Positions 7,801 through 15,685 of a stretch of DNA of 64,000 nucleotides are shown one piece after another. Source of the DNA: Corallococcus sp. EGB (GTDB lineage: Bacteria > Myxococcota > Myxococcia > Myxococcales > Myxococcaceae); the NCBI RefSeq assembly GCF_019968905.1, contig NZ_CP079946.1, positions 9,273,356-9,337,355 on the forward strand. The letters run 5' to 3'. Each line of letters opens with the position of its first letter. Positions within the stretch are counted from its first letter, which is position 1. A model generated the notes under the pieces. The model was not told the origin of the DNA. It saw only the letters and a program-made list of their open reading frames with translations, and did no database searches. The position numbers and the translations under genes were made by a program.

Positions 7801-8697
7801 CTAGACTCCGCCGCGCAGCTCTGTCTCGGGCCAGAGGGCTCCGTCCCGCATGGTGAGCAGGAAGGTCAGCTTCCCCTGATGGAAGCCCCGCACCGGGCCG
7901 GTGGGTTCCGGGTAGCCCCCGGGCAGGCGCCAGTCCGGGGGCTGGAGCGGCGTGGCGGGGATGGACTGGCCCTGGCGCAGGGCGCCCACGTCTTGATCCG
8001 TGAGCGGGCGCGAGGGCGTCCAGGGGAGCAGGTCCCGGCCGTGCAGCTCGATGCGCGCGCCGTGACCGGGGTCCTTCCAGGGGCCAATGGCCGTGCGCTT
8101 CAGCGTGGAGAGGTGCGCGCCGCAGCCGAGTGCACGTCCCAAATCGCGGGCCAGGGAGCGGACGTAGTAGCCGCCGCGGCAGGTGATTTCCAGGACGCTG
8201 GCGGTGGGCAGGTGGTGCGAAAGCCAGCGCGCGGTGTGCAGGTACACGCGCGACGGAGGCAGGTCCACGGCTTCACCCCGGTGGGCCTTGCGGTAGGCGG
8301 GCTCGCCTCCGAGCTTCTTCGCGCTGGTGGCGGGGGGCACCTGATCCGACCAGCCGAGGAAGGGGCGCAGTGCTTCTTCGAGGCGCTCGGGGGTGAGCGC
8401 GGCCGCGTCTCCCTGATGTATCGGACGGCCGTGCAGGTCACCGGTGTCCGTCTCCGTGCCCCATTCCACCCGGGCCTCGTAGACCTTGGGCGCGGCGTGC
8501 AGGTGTTCGAAGAGGTGCGTGGCCGGGCCCACCAGCATCAGCAGCAGTCCTTCCGCGAACGGATCCAACGTGCCGCCGTGGCACAGCGCCGTGCGGCGGC
8601 CGGGGCGCGTTGCCTGCGCTTCCTCCTGGAAGGCACGGACGGTGGTGAAGCTGGTGGCGCCCACGGGCTTGTGCGTGAGGTAGAGGCCGGGCGTCAT
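7801..8697 (-). CDS. truB: TruB-family pseudouridine synthase
   Basis: This 298-residue protein has the TruB signature HGGTLDPFAEGLL with catalytic Asp45, the basic GGYYVRSLARDLG motif and a C-terminal extension that could be a short PUA-like domain. TruB makes pseudouridine 55 in the T-loop of tRNAs. The ATG at 8697 lies in an ATGA overlap with the stop of the upstream ATPase gene (8694-8697), so translation is coupled. The location is unusual, because truB usually sits with infB and rbfA. A second copy elsewhere in the genome cannot be excluded, which would make this a paralogue. Confidence 0.9.
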   Translation of the reverse strand: MTPGLYLTHKPVGATSFTTVRAFQEEAQATRPGRRTALCHGGTLDPFAEGLLLMLVGPATHLFEHLHAAPKVYEARVEWGTETDTGDLHGRPIHQGDAAALTPERLEEALRPFLGWSDQVPPATSAKKLGGEPAYRKAHRGEAVDLPPSRVYLHTARWLSHHLPTASVLEITCRGGYYVRSLARDLGRALGCGAHLSTLKRTAIGPWKDPGHGARIELHGRDLLPWTPSRPLTDQDVGALRQGQSIPATPLQPPDWRLPGGYPEPTGPVRGFHQGKLTFLLTMRDGALWPETELRGGV

Positions 8698-9788
8698 TCG
8701 TCGTTCCCGTCGCGCTTCACCGTCGTCGCGCCCTGCTCTTTCTCTAGGTACACGGGCGAGGTGCCGGTCTTGTCGGCGATGACTCGCGCGAGGCTCTCCG
8801 CGTGCGTCGTCACCCAGACCTGGCTGTCCTCCGAGGCTCGCACGATGAGCCGCCCCAGGGGCTCCAGCAGGTCCGGGTGCAGGCTGGTCTCCGGCTCGTT
8901 CAGCGCGAGGAGCGGCGGCGGCCTCGGACTGAGCAGCGCCGCCAGCAGGCACAGGTAGCGCAGCGTTCCGTCCGACAGCTCCGGCGCGGCCATGGGCCTC
9001 GACAGGCCGGGCATGTGCAGGAAGAGGCTGAAGCGGCCTTCCTCCGCTCGAATCTCCAGCCTTGCCCCGGGAAAGGCATCGTCGATGCCCTGCTCCAGGG
9101 CGCGGTCATCGCCAATCTCCCAGAGGGTCTGGAGCGCCGCGGCGAGGTCTCGCCCGTCCGACGCGAGCACCGGCGTGCGCACGCCCACCTGCGGGTGCCG
9201 GGGCAGCGCGTCCGGATCCGTGCGGAAGTGGTGGTAGAAGCGCCACGCGCTCAACGTGCGCTGGACCTCGCCCAGTCTGGGGAAGCGGTGCGGTTCGGAG
9301 AGCTGAGCCATCACCGACTCCGCGCCCCACAGCTCCGTGGGGAACGTGACGCGCTTGCCGTCCGCGTCGCGAATGAAGGCCGTGCGGTCCTTGCGCTCCA
9401 TCAACACCAGACGCCGGCCTCCGGAGTGCGCCCAGAGGTGTTCCTCCTTCACCTCCGGATCCAGGGTGAACATCGTTGGCGGGGGCGGCCCGGGCACGAT
9501 GCCGCATTGCAATTCGTAGGTGAGGTCGTCCAGGTCCACCGTCACGCGCAGGCGCACCGGCTTCCTGGGGTCGCGGGGGCCGGCCCACATCACGCTCGGG
9601 GTGCCGCCCTCCTCCGCCAGCGTGCGCGCGAGTCTCCCATCCGCCGCCGCCGCGAGCAGGTACAGCGCGCGGTACAGGTTCGTCTTGCCGCTGCCGTTGG
9701 GCCCCACCACCACGGTCACCGGCCCCAGCTCCAGGTGGAGCTGACGTACGGAGCGGTAGCCTGCGATGTCCAGACGCGTGAGGGGCAT
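8694..9788 (-). CDS. RecF/SMC-like ATPase (AAA_21 type)
   Basis: This 364-residue ABC-type ATPase of the OLD/RecF class has Walker A GPNGSGKT at 29-36, the signature-like segment LSDGTLRYLCLL, a Walker B-like LLALNEPETSLHP and the switch phrase VTTHAESLAR. The Walker B aspartate is asparagine (NEPE), which is common in this family. There is no nuclease domain in the polypeptide. Its partner gene downstream is the TruB-like synthase, with a 4-base overlap. Members of this class act in DNA repair or phage defence or are uncharacterised, and a role in RNA modification is not established. It closely resembles the ATPase at 58642-59844 in the SDGTLRYLCLL region. Confidence 0.9.
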   Translation of the reverse strand: MPLTRLDIAGYRSVRQLHLELGPVTVVVGPNGSGKTNLYRALYLLAAAADGRLARTLAEEGGTPSVMWAGPRDPRKPVRLRVTVDLDDLTYELQCGIVPGPPPPTMFTLDPEVKEEHLWAHSGGRRLVLMERKDRTAFIRDADGKRVTFPTELWGAESVMAQLSEPHRFPRLGEVQRTLSAWRFYHHFRTDPDALPRHPQVGVRTPVLASDGRDLAAALQTLWEIGDDRALEQGIDDAFPGARLEIRAEEGRFSLFLHMPGLSRPMAAPELSDGTLRYLCLLAALLSPRPPPLLALNEPETSLHPDLLEPLGRLIVRASEDSQVWVTTHAESLARVIADKTGTSPVYLEKEQGATTVKRDGNDE

Positions 9789-9921
9789 GGTGCGCGCGCC
9801 AGACTATCCGGCCCGAGGAGCTTCCGGTGGGCTTGCGCGCCCGCTCCGGTCCGTGCGCTAGACTTCCCTGGGCTTCGCGTCGGCCGAGGACCGCGACGCC
9901 CTCCGCAGGAGCATCCATCCC

Positions 9922-11496
9922 ATGACGCCTTCCCTTCGCCTCCTGGGCACGGGCCTGTTCGCCTGCGTCCTGTCCCTGTCCGGCTGTAGCGACTCCGACT
10001 CCCCTCCCGTGCCAGACGCGGGCACGCCGGATCCGAAGCCTCTGGTCGAGCTCACCGACTACATCGACGTGGTTCCCAACGAGCCCTGCATGGACTCGAG
10101 CTATGCGTCCCCTCGGGCGAACTGCACCGACCCGGCCAGCTTCCCCCTCGCGGGCTGTGACCTGGACGCGGTGGGCGCCCTGGAGCCGTCCGGCGTCTAC
10201 CAGGCCCTCTTCCGCTACAACTCCCTGAGCGCGTTCAGCGCGGGCTTCCGCCTGGACACGAACCCCAGGTTCCTGGGCGGCGCCCCCGTGTACCAGCAGG
10301 TGGGCCCCCAGGGGTTCTTCCTCACCGGGCAGTTCATCACCTCCAACAACGAGCATCAGTTGTACGCGCTCGCCGGCTGCCGCGTGCCGGAGCCGGGCCG
10401 CGTCACCGGCTGCTTCGTGCGCTGCACCAACGGCGTGCCGGAGTACTCAGGCACCTTCGATGCCCGGCGGATGAACCTGGCCCACGAAGCGGCCACGGGT
10501 GCGCAGCCCATGCGCCTCGTCTCCGAGACCACCGTTCCGGTGGGCGACCCGGTGGACGTCTACGTCACCAAGGGGCACGCGTACGTGGTGTCCCTGCCCC
10601 GAGGCGACGCGCCCGGTGGCCTGAGCGTCTTCAACGTGAAGGATCCGGTCCACCCGCTCTTCGTCACCTCCGTGAGCCTGCCCAACGACAACTATTGGAA
10701 CGGCGTCTGGGCCCGGGGCGATGCGCTCTACATCGCCAGCAGCAACTCCGGCGTCATCCTCTACGACATCACCGACCCGGCGAACCCCCAGTACGTGCGA
10801 GCGCTGCCCGGCGGCTCCCTCAACGTGCACACCGTGTTCGTTGACGGGATCCGGCTGTACGCCATGTCCCCGTCCCCCAACGGCGAGACGCTCATGTTCA
10901 ACGTGGACTCGCCGCTGAACCCCTATCTGCTCAGCCGCATCACCGTGACCGCTCAGGCAGGGAGCAACTACCCGCACGACGCGTTCGCCTACCAGGACCG
11001 GCTGTACATCAACCATACGACCGGCGGCTACGTGGTCATGGACGTGAAGCGCTCGGACATGACGTCCGTGCTGGGCAAGTACGTCTTCGACGGCCAATTC
11101 AGCCACGCGAACGCGGTGGGCACCATCAACGGGCGCACCATCGCCTTCGAGGGCGGCGAGCGCCCGGGCGCGCACCTGCGCGTGCTGGACGTCACCGATC
11201 CGGCGAAAATCCGCCTCATCGGCGAGGTGCGCAAGCGCCCGCAGACGTCCATCCACAACATGGTGCTGAAGGGCACGCGGCTCTACGTCGCCTGGTACCA
11301 CGAGGGCGTGCGCGTCTTCGACGTGTCCACCCCCGAGCACCCGAAGGAGGTGGCGGCCTTCGACTCGTTCCAGGAGGCCCACCCGCGCAGCACCAACAGC
11401 CTCTACCAGGGGGCCACCGGCATCCGCGTGCCGGGCGATGGGTACGTGTACGTCGTGGACCTGTCGCGCGGCCTGCTGGTGCTGGCGGAGCCGTGA
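9922..11496 (+). CDS. LVIVD-repeat lipoprotein
   Basis: This 524-residue protein has a lipoprotein signal with lipobox LSLSGC (lipidated Cys22), a Ser/Asp/Pro-rich linker and then a series of beta-propeller-like repeats. Typical repeat phrases are VYVTKGHAYVVSLP, LYIASSNSGVILYDI, LYVAWYHEGVRVFDV and VYVVDLSRGLLVL, which match the LVIVD repeat family found in cell-surface proteins. An anchored, surface-exposed or periplasmic propeller is inferred. Several cysteines in the first 150 residues could form disulphides. The binding partner is unknown. The gene converges on the decayed GGDEF gene, with 10 bases between stop codons. Confidence 0.9.
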   Translation: MTPSLRLLGTGLFACVLSLSGCSDSDSPPVPDAGTPDPKPLVELTDYIDVVPNEPCMDSSYASPRANCTDPASFPLAGCDLDAVGALEPSGVYQALFRYNSLSAFSAGFRLDTNPRFLGGAPVYQQVGPQGFFLTGQFITSNNEHQLYALAGCRVPEPGRVTGCFVRCTNGVPEYSGTFDARRMNLAHEAATGAQPMRLVSETTVPVGDPVDVYVTKGHAYVVSLPRGDAPGGLSVFNVKDPVHPLFVTSVSLPNDNYWNGVWARGDALYIASSNSGVILYDITDPANPQYVRALPGGSLNVHTVFVDGIRLYAMSPSPNGETLMFNVDSPLNPYLLSRITVTAQAGSNYPHDAFAYQDRLYINHTTGGYVVMDVKRSDMTSVLGKYVFDGQFSHANAVGTINGRTIAFEGGERPGAHLRVLDVTDPAKIRLIGEVRKRPQTSIHNMVLKGTRLYVAWYHEGVRVFDVSTPEHPKEVAAFDSFQEAHPRSTNSLYQGATGIRVPGDGYVYVVDLSRGLLVLAEP

Positions 11497-11506
11497 AGCC
11501 CCGCCG

Positions 11507-12151
11507 TCACTCCGCTTCGATGCGGTCGCGGCCGTTCTCCTTCGCCCGGTAGAGCCGGGCGTCGGCGACGCGCAGCAGCTCGTCCAGGGTGGTGCCGTCC
11601 TTCGGCGCCACCGCGAGTCCGGCGCTGAAGGTGACGTGGAGGGACTCGCCCTCGTCGCTCTCGAAGGACATCCCCGCCAGCTCCTCCGCCGTGCGGGAGA
11701 GGAGCTCCTTCGCGCTCTCCGCGGACACCCCCGGGAGCGCGACGACGAACTCCTCGCCACCCCAGCGGGCGCGCAGGTCCTCGCGGCGGAAGCGCGCGCC
11801 CAGCAGCCGTCCCAGCCCACCGCCGCCACGAAGGGACAGCGCAGCAACAGGCCGGTGAGCGCGTCTCGCTCCGTGCGCTCGCGCGACAGCCGTGCCCGCT
11901 CCAGGCGCGCGCGCACGCGGGCGCGCAGCTCCTCCTTCAGCACGGGCTTGGCCAGGTGCATCCGCGCCGGCCTGGAACGCGGCCAGGCGGAGCTCCAGCC
12001 CCACCTGCGCGGTGATGAGCAGGCCGGGCAGCGCCTGCCACTCCGGCGTCAGGCGCGGGATGCGGCACAGGTCGAACCCGCTGGGCCCGGGCATCCGCAC
12101 GTCCAACAGCAGCAGGTCCGGGCGGCGCTGCGCGAGCGCGTCCAGGAGGCC
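11507..12151 (-). pseudogene. Decayed response regulator-GGDEF (PleD-like) gene
   Basis: The remnant reads in three segments. First comes the C-terminal half of a receiver domain (RPDLLLLDVRMPGPSG with the phospho-acceptor Asp). A change of frame near 11960 then gives MHLAKPVLKEELRARV and RTERDALTGLL (start of a GGDEF domain) in another frame. The original frame resumes near 11820 with RFRREDLRARWGGEEFVVAL and a normal GGDEF C terminus ending at 11507. The N-terminal half of the receiver is missing. GGDEF domains make cyclic di-GMP, and this one reads GGEEF, an active-type motif. Two opposite frameshifts plus truncation indicate a pseudogene, although sequencing errors could explain the shifts. 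The homology begins 2 bases after the stop of the small gene at 12153. Confidence 0.8.
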
Positions 12152-12152
12152 G

Positions 12153-12398
12153 TTAGGCGTTCTCCAGCGCGTCGAAGTCCTGGTCGGAGGTGCCGTGCAG
12201 CGGCGCCATGCCCAGGCGCTGGCGCAGCACGTCCTGCTCCAGCTCCGACGTGGCCACGCGCGGTTGCCGCAGCTGGGTGCGGTAGCGGTCGTGGTCGGCG
12301 GTGGAGCCCGGGCGGCCCAGGATGAACAGGGCGCACAGGAGGAGCATCCGTGCGCCAGCGGCCAGCGCGGCGGAGCGCCTGGACAGGCGGGGTTCCAT
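12153..12398 (-). CDS. Small single-span membrane protein
   Basis: This protein is 81 residues long, with a basic N terminus (MEPRLSRRSA), one membrane segment at about 11-29 (ALAAGARMLLLCALFIL) and a charged tail. The start codon overlaps the stop of the response-regulator gene by one base (TGATG), so translation is coupled. I do not recognise a family. It may be an intact small gene, or a fragment that became joined to the decayed GGDEF gene whose remnant begins 2 bases later. Confidence 0.55.
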   Translation of the reverse strand: MEPRLSRRSAALAAGARMLLLCALFILGRPGSTADHDRYRTQLRQPRVATSELEQDVLRQRLGMAPLHGTSDQDFDALENA

Positions 12399-12772
12399 CA
12401 CGGCACCAGGCGGCGGACTTCCTGCGGCAGGGTCATGGGGTCGAACGGCTTGCCGATGACGCCCACCGCGCCCAGCTCCAGGTAGCGCGCCACCTCCTGC
12501 TTCTGGACCTTGGCGGTCATGAAGATGATGGGCGTGTTCGCGGTGGCGGGCTGGGCGCGCAGCCGGCTGAAGGTGGTGGGCCCGTCCATGCCGGGCATCA
12601 TCACGTCCAGGAGGATGACGTCGGGGCACTCCTGGCCCGCCTTCTCCAGGGCCTCCGCGCCGGAGGACGCGAGCACCGCCTTCCAGCCGCCCACACGGCT
12701 CAGGCTCAACTGTCCGATGGTGCGGATGTCGTCCTCGTCGTCCACGAGCAGGACCTTCTCGATTTTCGCCAT
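12398..12772 (-). CDS. Single-domain response regulator (CheY-like)
   Basis: This 124-residue receiver domain has the acidic pocket VLLVDDEDD (Asp11-Asp12), phospho-acceptor Asp56 in LLDVMMPGMDG, the conserved threonine in FMTAK and Lys108 in IGKPFD. There is no output domain. The ATG at 12772 is chosen because it begins MAKIEKVLLVDDE, directly before the first strand. The gene lies 63 bases downstream of the histidine kinase gene, which is its likely phosphodonor. Confidence 0.92.
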   Translation of the reverse strand: MAKIEKVLLVDDEDDIRTIGQLSLSRVGGWKAVLASSGAEALEKAGQECPDVILLDVMMPGMDGPTTFSRLRAQPATANTPIIFMTAKVQKQEVARYLELGAVGVIGKPFDPMTLPQEVRRLVP

Positions 12773-12835
12773 GGGAGGGAGTGCTCCGGGCTGGGGTTTC
12801 TGGCTCGTGCTTCGCAAGCCGGGGCGAACTGGCTG

Positions 12836-14416
12836 TCAGGCGGCCTCGGGCCCGGGTTCGCACTCGGGCAAGTCGAAGGAGAAGCGGGTGCCGGTGGAGG
12901 GGGAGGTGGTGAAGCGCAGGGTGCCCCCCATGCGGGCCACCAGCCCGTGCGCGATGCTCAGCCCCAGGCCGGTGCCGGGGCGCTTGCGGGTGTCGGACGC
13001 GTCCGCCTGGGCGAACTTCTGGAAGACGTGGGCCTGGAAGGCCTCCGGGATGCCCGGGCCGTGGTCCTGCACGCCCACGCGCAGGGCGCCGTCCTCGCGG
13101 GTGAGGGACAGGGTGACGCGCTCGCCCTGGGGGGAGAACTTGATGGCATTGGACAGGAGGTTGGCCAGCACCTGGATGAAGCGGTCCTCGTCCACGCGGG
13201 CGCGGGCGTCGGGGATGTCCACCACGGCCTCCAGGCGCACGCCGTACTCGGCCGCGTAGCCCTGGTGGGCCAGGAGCGCCTGGGTGAGCAGCGGGGCCAC
13301 GTCCGTGGGCACCAGCTTCAGGTCCAGCCGGCCGGACTCCACCTTCTCCAGGTCCAGGATGTCGTTGATGAGCCGCAGCAGCCGTTCGCTGTTCCGGTGG
13401 GCGATGTTCACCATCTCCTCCACCTGCGGATCCAACGGGCCCACGATGCCGCCGTTGAGCAGGCCCAGCGAGCCGCGGATGGAGGTGAGCGGCGTGCGCA
13501 GCTCGTGGCTCACGGTGGAGATGAACTCGTTCTTCATCCGCTCCACGCGCTGGCGCTCCTCCTCCAGCCGGCGGGCCTGGGTGACGTCGCGGGCGACGGC
13601 GTAGAGCAGCCCCTCCTCCGGGTCCGGCACGGCGTTCCACTGGAGCCAGCGCCAGGAGCCGTCGCGGCAGCGGGCGCGGTGCTCGAACTGGAGGACGGGC
13701 AGGCCCTCCCGGGCGCGGGCGAGGTGCCGCGAGGTGGCGGCGCGGTCCTCCTCCAGGGCCAGGTCCACCAGGGACGCGCTGTAGAGCTCCGCCTCGCTGA
13801 AGCCCAGGGTGCGGCTCCAGGCGCGGGACAGGCGCAGGAAGGTGCCGTCCATGGCGGCGATGCAGAGCATGTCCACGGAGACCTCGAAGAAGCGCTCCTG
13901 CTGCTCCAGCGCCGTGCGGGCCGCGCGCTCGTCCATGGCGTTGAGCTCCCCTTCCGCCCAGGCGGCCAGCCCCGCGAGCGCGGCGCGGTCCGCGTCGGAG
14001 AAGTCGCGGGGGTGCGAGTCGATGAGGCACAGCGTGCCCACGCGGCTGCCGTCCACGGCGCGCAGCGGGTGGCCCGCGTAGAAGCGGACGAAGGGCGCGC
14101 CCAGCACGAAGGGGTTGTCGTGGAAGCGCGGGTCCTTCAGCGCGTCCGGCACCACGAAGGTGGTGGGGGTGAGGATGGCGTGGCCGGAGAACGACGACTC
14201 GCGCGGCGTCTCGGTGACGTCCAGGCCGTGGCGGGCCTTGAACCACTGGCGGTCCTCGTCAACGAGGGTGACGAGCGCGATGGGCATGCGGAACAGGTGC
14301 GACGCCGTGCGCACGATGCGGTCGAAGCGTTCCTGGGCAGGCGTGTCCAGCAGACACAGCGAACGCAGCGCCTGGAGGCGCCGCGACTCATCCGCCGGCG
14401 TCGAGGGAGCAAGCAT
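12836..14416 (-). CDS. GAF-PAS hybrid sensor histidine kinase
   Basis: This 526-residue cytoplasmic kinase has a GAF domain (about 25-160; phrases HAILTPTTFVVPDAL and VGTLCLIDSHPRDFS are typical of this GAF subtype), a PAS/PAC domain (about 172-285), a HisKA domain with phospho-acceptor His304 in SHELRTPL, and a HATPase_c domain with N-box NLLSNAIKFS, G1 DHGPGIP and G2 GTGLGLS. There are no membrane segments, so it senses an internal signal. It is followed by the single-domain response regulator, and together they form a two-component module. Confidence 0.95.
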   Translation of the reverse strand: MLAPSTPADESRRLQALRSLCLLDTPAQERFDRIVRTASHLFRMPIALVTLVDEDRQWFKARHGLDVTETPRESSFSGHAILTPTTFVVPDALKDPRFHDNPFVLGAPFVRFYAGHPLRAVDGSRVGTLCLIDSHPRDFSDADRAALAGLAAWAEGELNAMDERAARTALEQQERFFEVSVDMLCIAAMDGTFLRLSRAWSRTLGFSEAELYSASLVDLALEEDRAATSRHLARAREGLPVLQFEHRARCRDGSWRWLQWNAVPDPEEGLLYAVARDVTQARRLEEERQRVERMKNEFISTVSHELRTPLTSIRGSLGLLNGGIVGPLDPQVEEMVNIAHRNSERLLRLINDILDLEKVESGRLDLKLVPTDVAPLLTQALLAHQGYAAEYGVRLEAVVDIPDARARVDEDRFIQVLANLLSNAIKFSPQGERVTLSLTREDGALRVGVQDHGPGIPEAFQAHVFQKFAQADASDTRKRPGTGLGLSIAHGLVARMGGTLRFTTSPSTGTRFSFDLPECEPGPEAA

Positions 14417-14557
14417 GGCGTACCCCCTGTGCTACCCCATGTGTCTGCCATTGGGGAGAGGGGCCCGCGCGAAGGCCAGGCCCAGGCCCCGGGTGCGGAG
14501 GACAGGCGGGCACCCCCCATTGCAGTCCGGGAGGATTTGTCTGCCCATGGCGCCGCG

Positions 14558-15010
14558 CTAACCGGCGCGTCGCTTCCGGGCAGGGGGCGCGGGCTTCTTC
14601 CGGGCGGTGGGCGAGGCCCCGGGAGCAGGCTTCGGAGGCATGACGGACACCACCGTGCGCACCACGCGCGCCACGGCCTTGAGCCTGGGGGGCTCCAGCT
14701 CGCGCAGCGTGCGCACCAGCCGGCGCAGCTCCAGCGAGTCCTCCTGGCGCGGCGGGGAGCGGACCTGCGCCTGCGCGGAGCCGGGCCCCACGCCCAGGAG
14801 CGCGTCCGCGGACACGGAGAGCACGTCGCACAGGCGCCGCAGGGTCTGGGCGCGGGGCAGCATGCGGCCGCGCTCCATGCGGCTGTAGACCTCCATGGCG
14901 ATGCCCACGCGCTCGGCCACGTCCGCCTGCGTGAGTCCCAACCGCAGCCGCGCTTCGCGGGCGGCGGCTCCGAATATCGTGTACAGGTTTTCGTTCACCG
15001 GGGCGGGCAC
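14558..15010 (-). CDS. XRE-family transcriptional regulator (paralogue 1)
   Basis: This protein of about 150 residues has an N-terminal Cro/CI helix-turn-helix (LRLGLTQADVAERVGIAMEV, then YSRMERGRMLP) and a C-terminal Lys/Pro/Ala-rich tail. Candidate starts are TTG 15016, GTG 15010 and GTG 14998. I chose 15010 because AAGG lies 8 bases upstream, while 14998 aligns best with the paralogue's ATG. It is a tandem duplicate of the gene at 15079-15456, with 68 bases between them. Its targets are unknown. Confidence 0.88.
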   Translation of the reverse strand: MPAPVNENLYTIFGAAAREARLRLGLTQADVAERVGIAMEVYSRMERGRMLPRAQTLRRLCDVLSVSADALLGVGPGSAQAQVRSPPRQEDSLELRRLVRTLRELEPPRLKAVARVVRTVVSVMPPKPAPGASPTARKKPAPPARKRRAG

Positions 15011-15078
15011 CCCCAAAACCTTGCATCTCTCCCCCCGCGCGCAAGTTTTCGGGGCGACAGGCCTTGGGGCCCCGGGCT

Positions 15079-15456
15079 TCAGCGGCCGCGCAGCGCGAGC
15101 GCGCCCTGGATGATGAGGCCCATGGCCTTCAAGGCCTCTTCATCCAGGGGCCGCAGCGCGCGCACCAGCCGGCGCAGCCCCGGCGGATCCTCCTCGCGGT
15201 CCGCCAGGGCCAGCGTGCGCGCCTCCTCCGGCGGCGAGGGCCCGTCCAATCCCAGGAGCGTGTCCGCGCGGATGCGCAACACCATGCACAGCCTGCGCAG
15301 GGTGGTGGAGCTGGGCAGCACCCGTCCGCGCTCCATGCGGCTGTAGACCTCCATGGCGATCCCCACCTGGCTGGCGACGTCGCCCTGGGTCAGGCCCTGC
15401 CGCTCGCGGGCCGCCCGCGCCGCGTTGCCCACCGTGATGGCCAGCTCCTCGTTCAT
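15079..15456 (-). CDS. XRE-family transcriptional regulator (paralogue 2)
   Basis: This 125-residue protein has a helix-turn-helix nearly identical to its neighbour's. VGIAMEVYSRMERGR is shared residue for residue, followed by LP and a TLRRLC segment in both. It has a DPPGLRRLVRALRPL segment related to the ELRRLVRTLRELE segment of its neighbour, but it lacks the basic tail. It is upstream of paralogue 1 and divergent from the Ser/Thr kinase gene across 229 bases, so it may control itself, its neighbour or the kinase. Confidence 0.9.
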   Translation of the reverse strand: MNEELAITVGNAARAARERQGLTQGDVASQVGIAMEVYSRMERGRVLPSSTTLRRLCMVLRIRADTLLGLDGPSPPEEARTLALADREEDPPGLRRLVRALRPLDEEALKAMGLIIQGALALRGR

Positions 15457-15685
15457 TGCCGCTCACCACCCCTGGCCGGATGTGTCTCCCATGAAGTCAG
15501 GCGCCCGGCGTCCTACCTGACACAGCACCAACACTACCCCAAGGGGCGTTTGCCATGCTATGGACCTGGCAGGTCATTTCCATCCATTTCCGCATGCCTC
15601 CTCCCAGCCACATCCTCCCTCTTCGATTGAACCCTCCACATCCAATGTCCTTCGAGCCCCGACAGGGCCCGGGAGGCGCGGCGTC

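Noticed and set aside
10447-11961. A long minus-strand frame across the LVIVD lipoprotein gene
   Set aside because: Only the part above about 11815 carries real homology (the middle piece of the decayed GGDEF gene). The rest is antisense to the lipoprotein gene.
12350-15346. A 998-codon open frame on the plus strand
   Set aside because: It runs antisense to the response regulator, histidine kinase and an XRE gene, all of which have strong motifs. The composition is His/Ala/Gly/Arg-rich without a domain.
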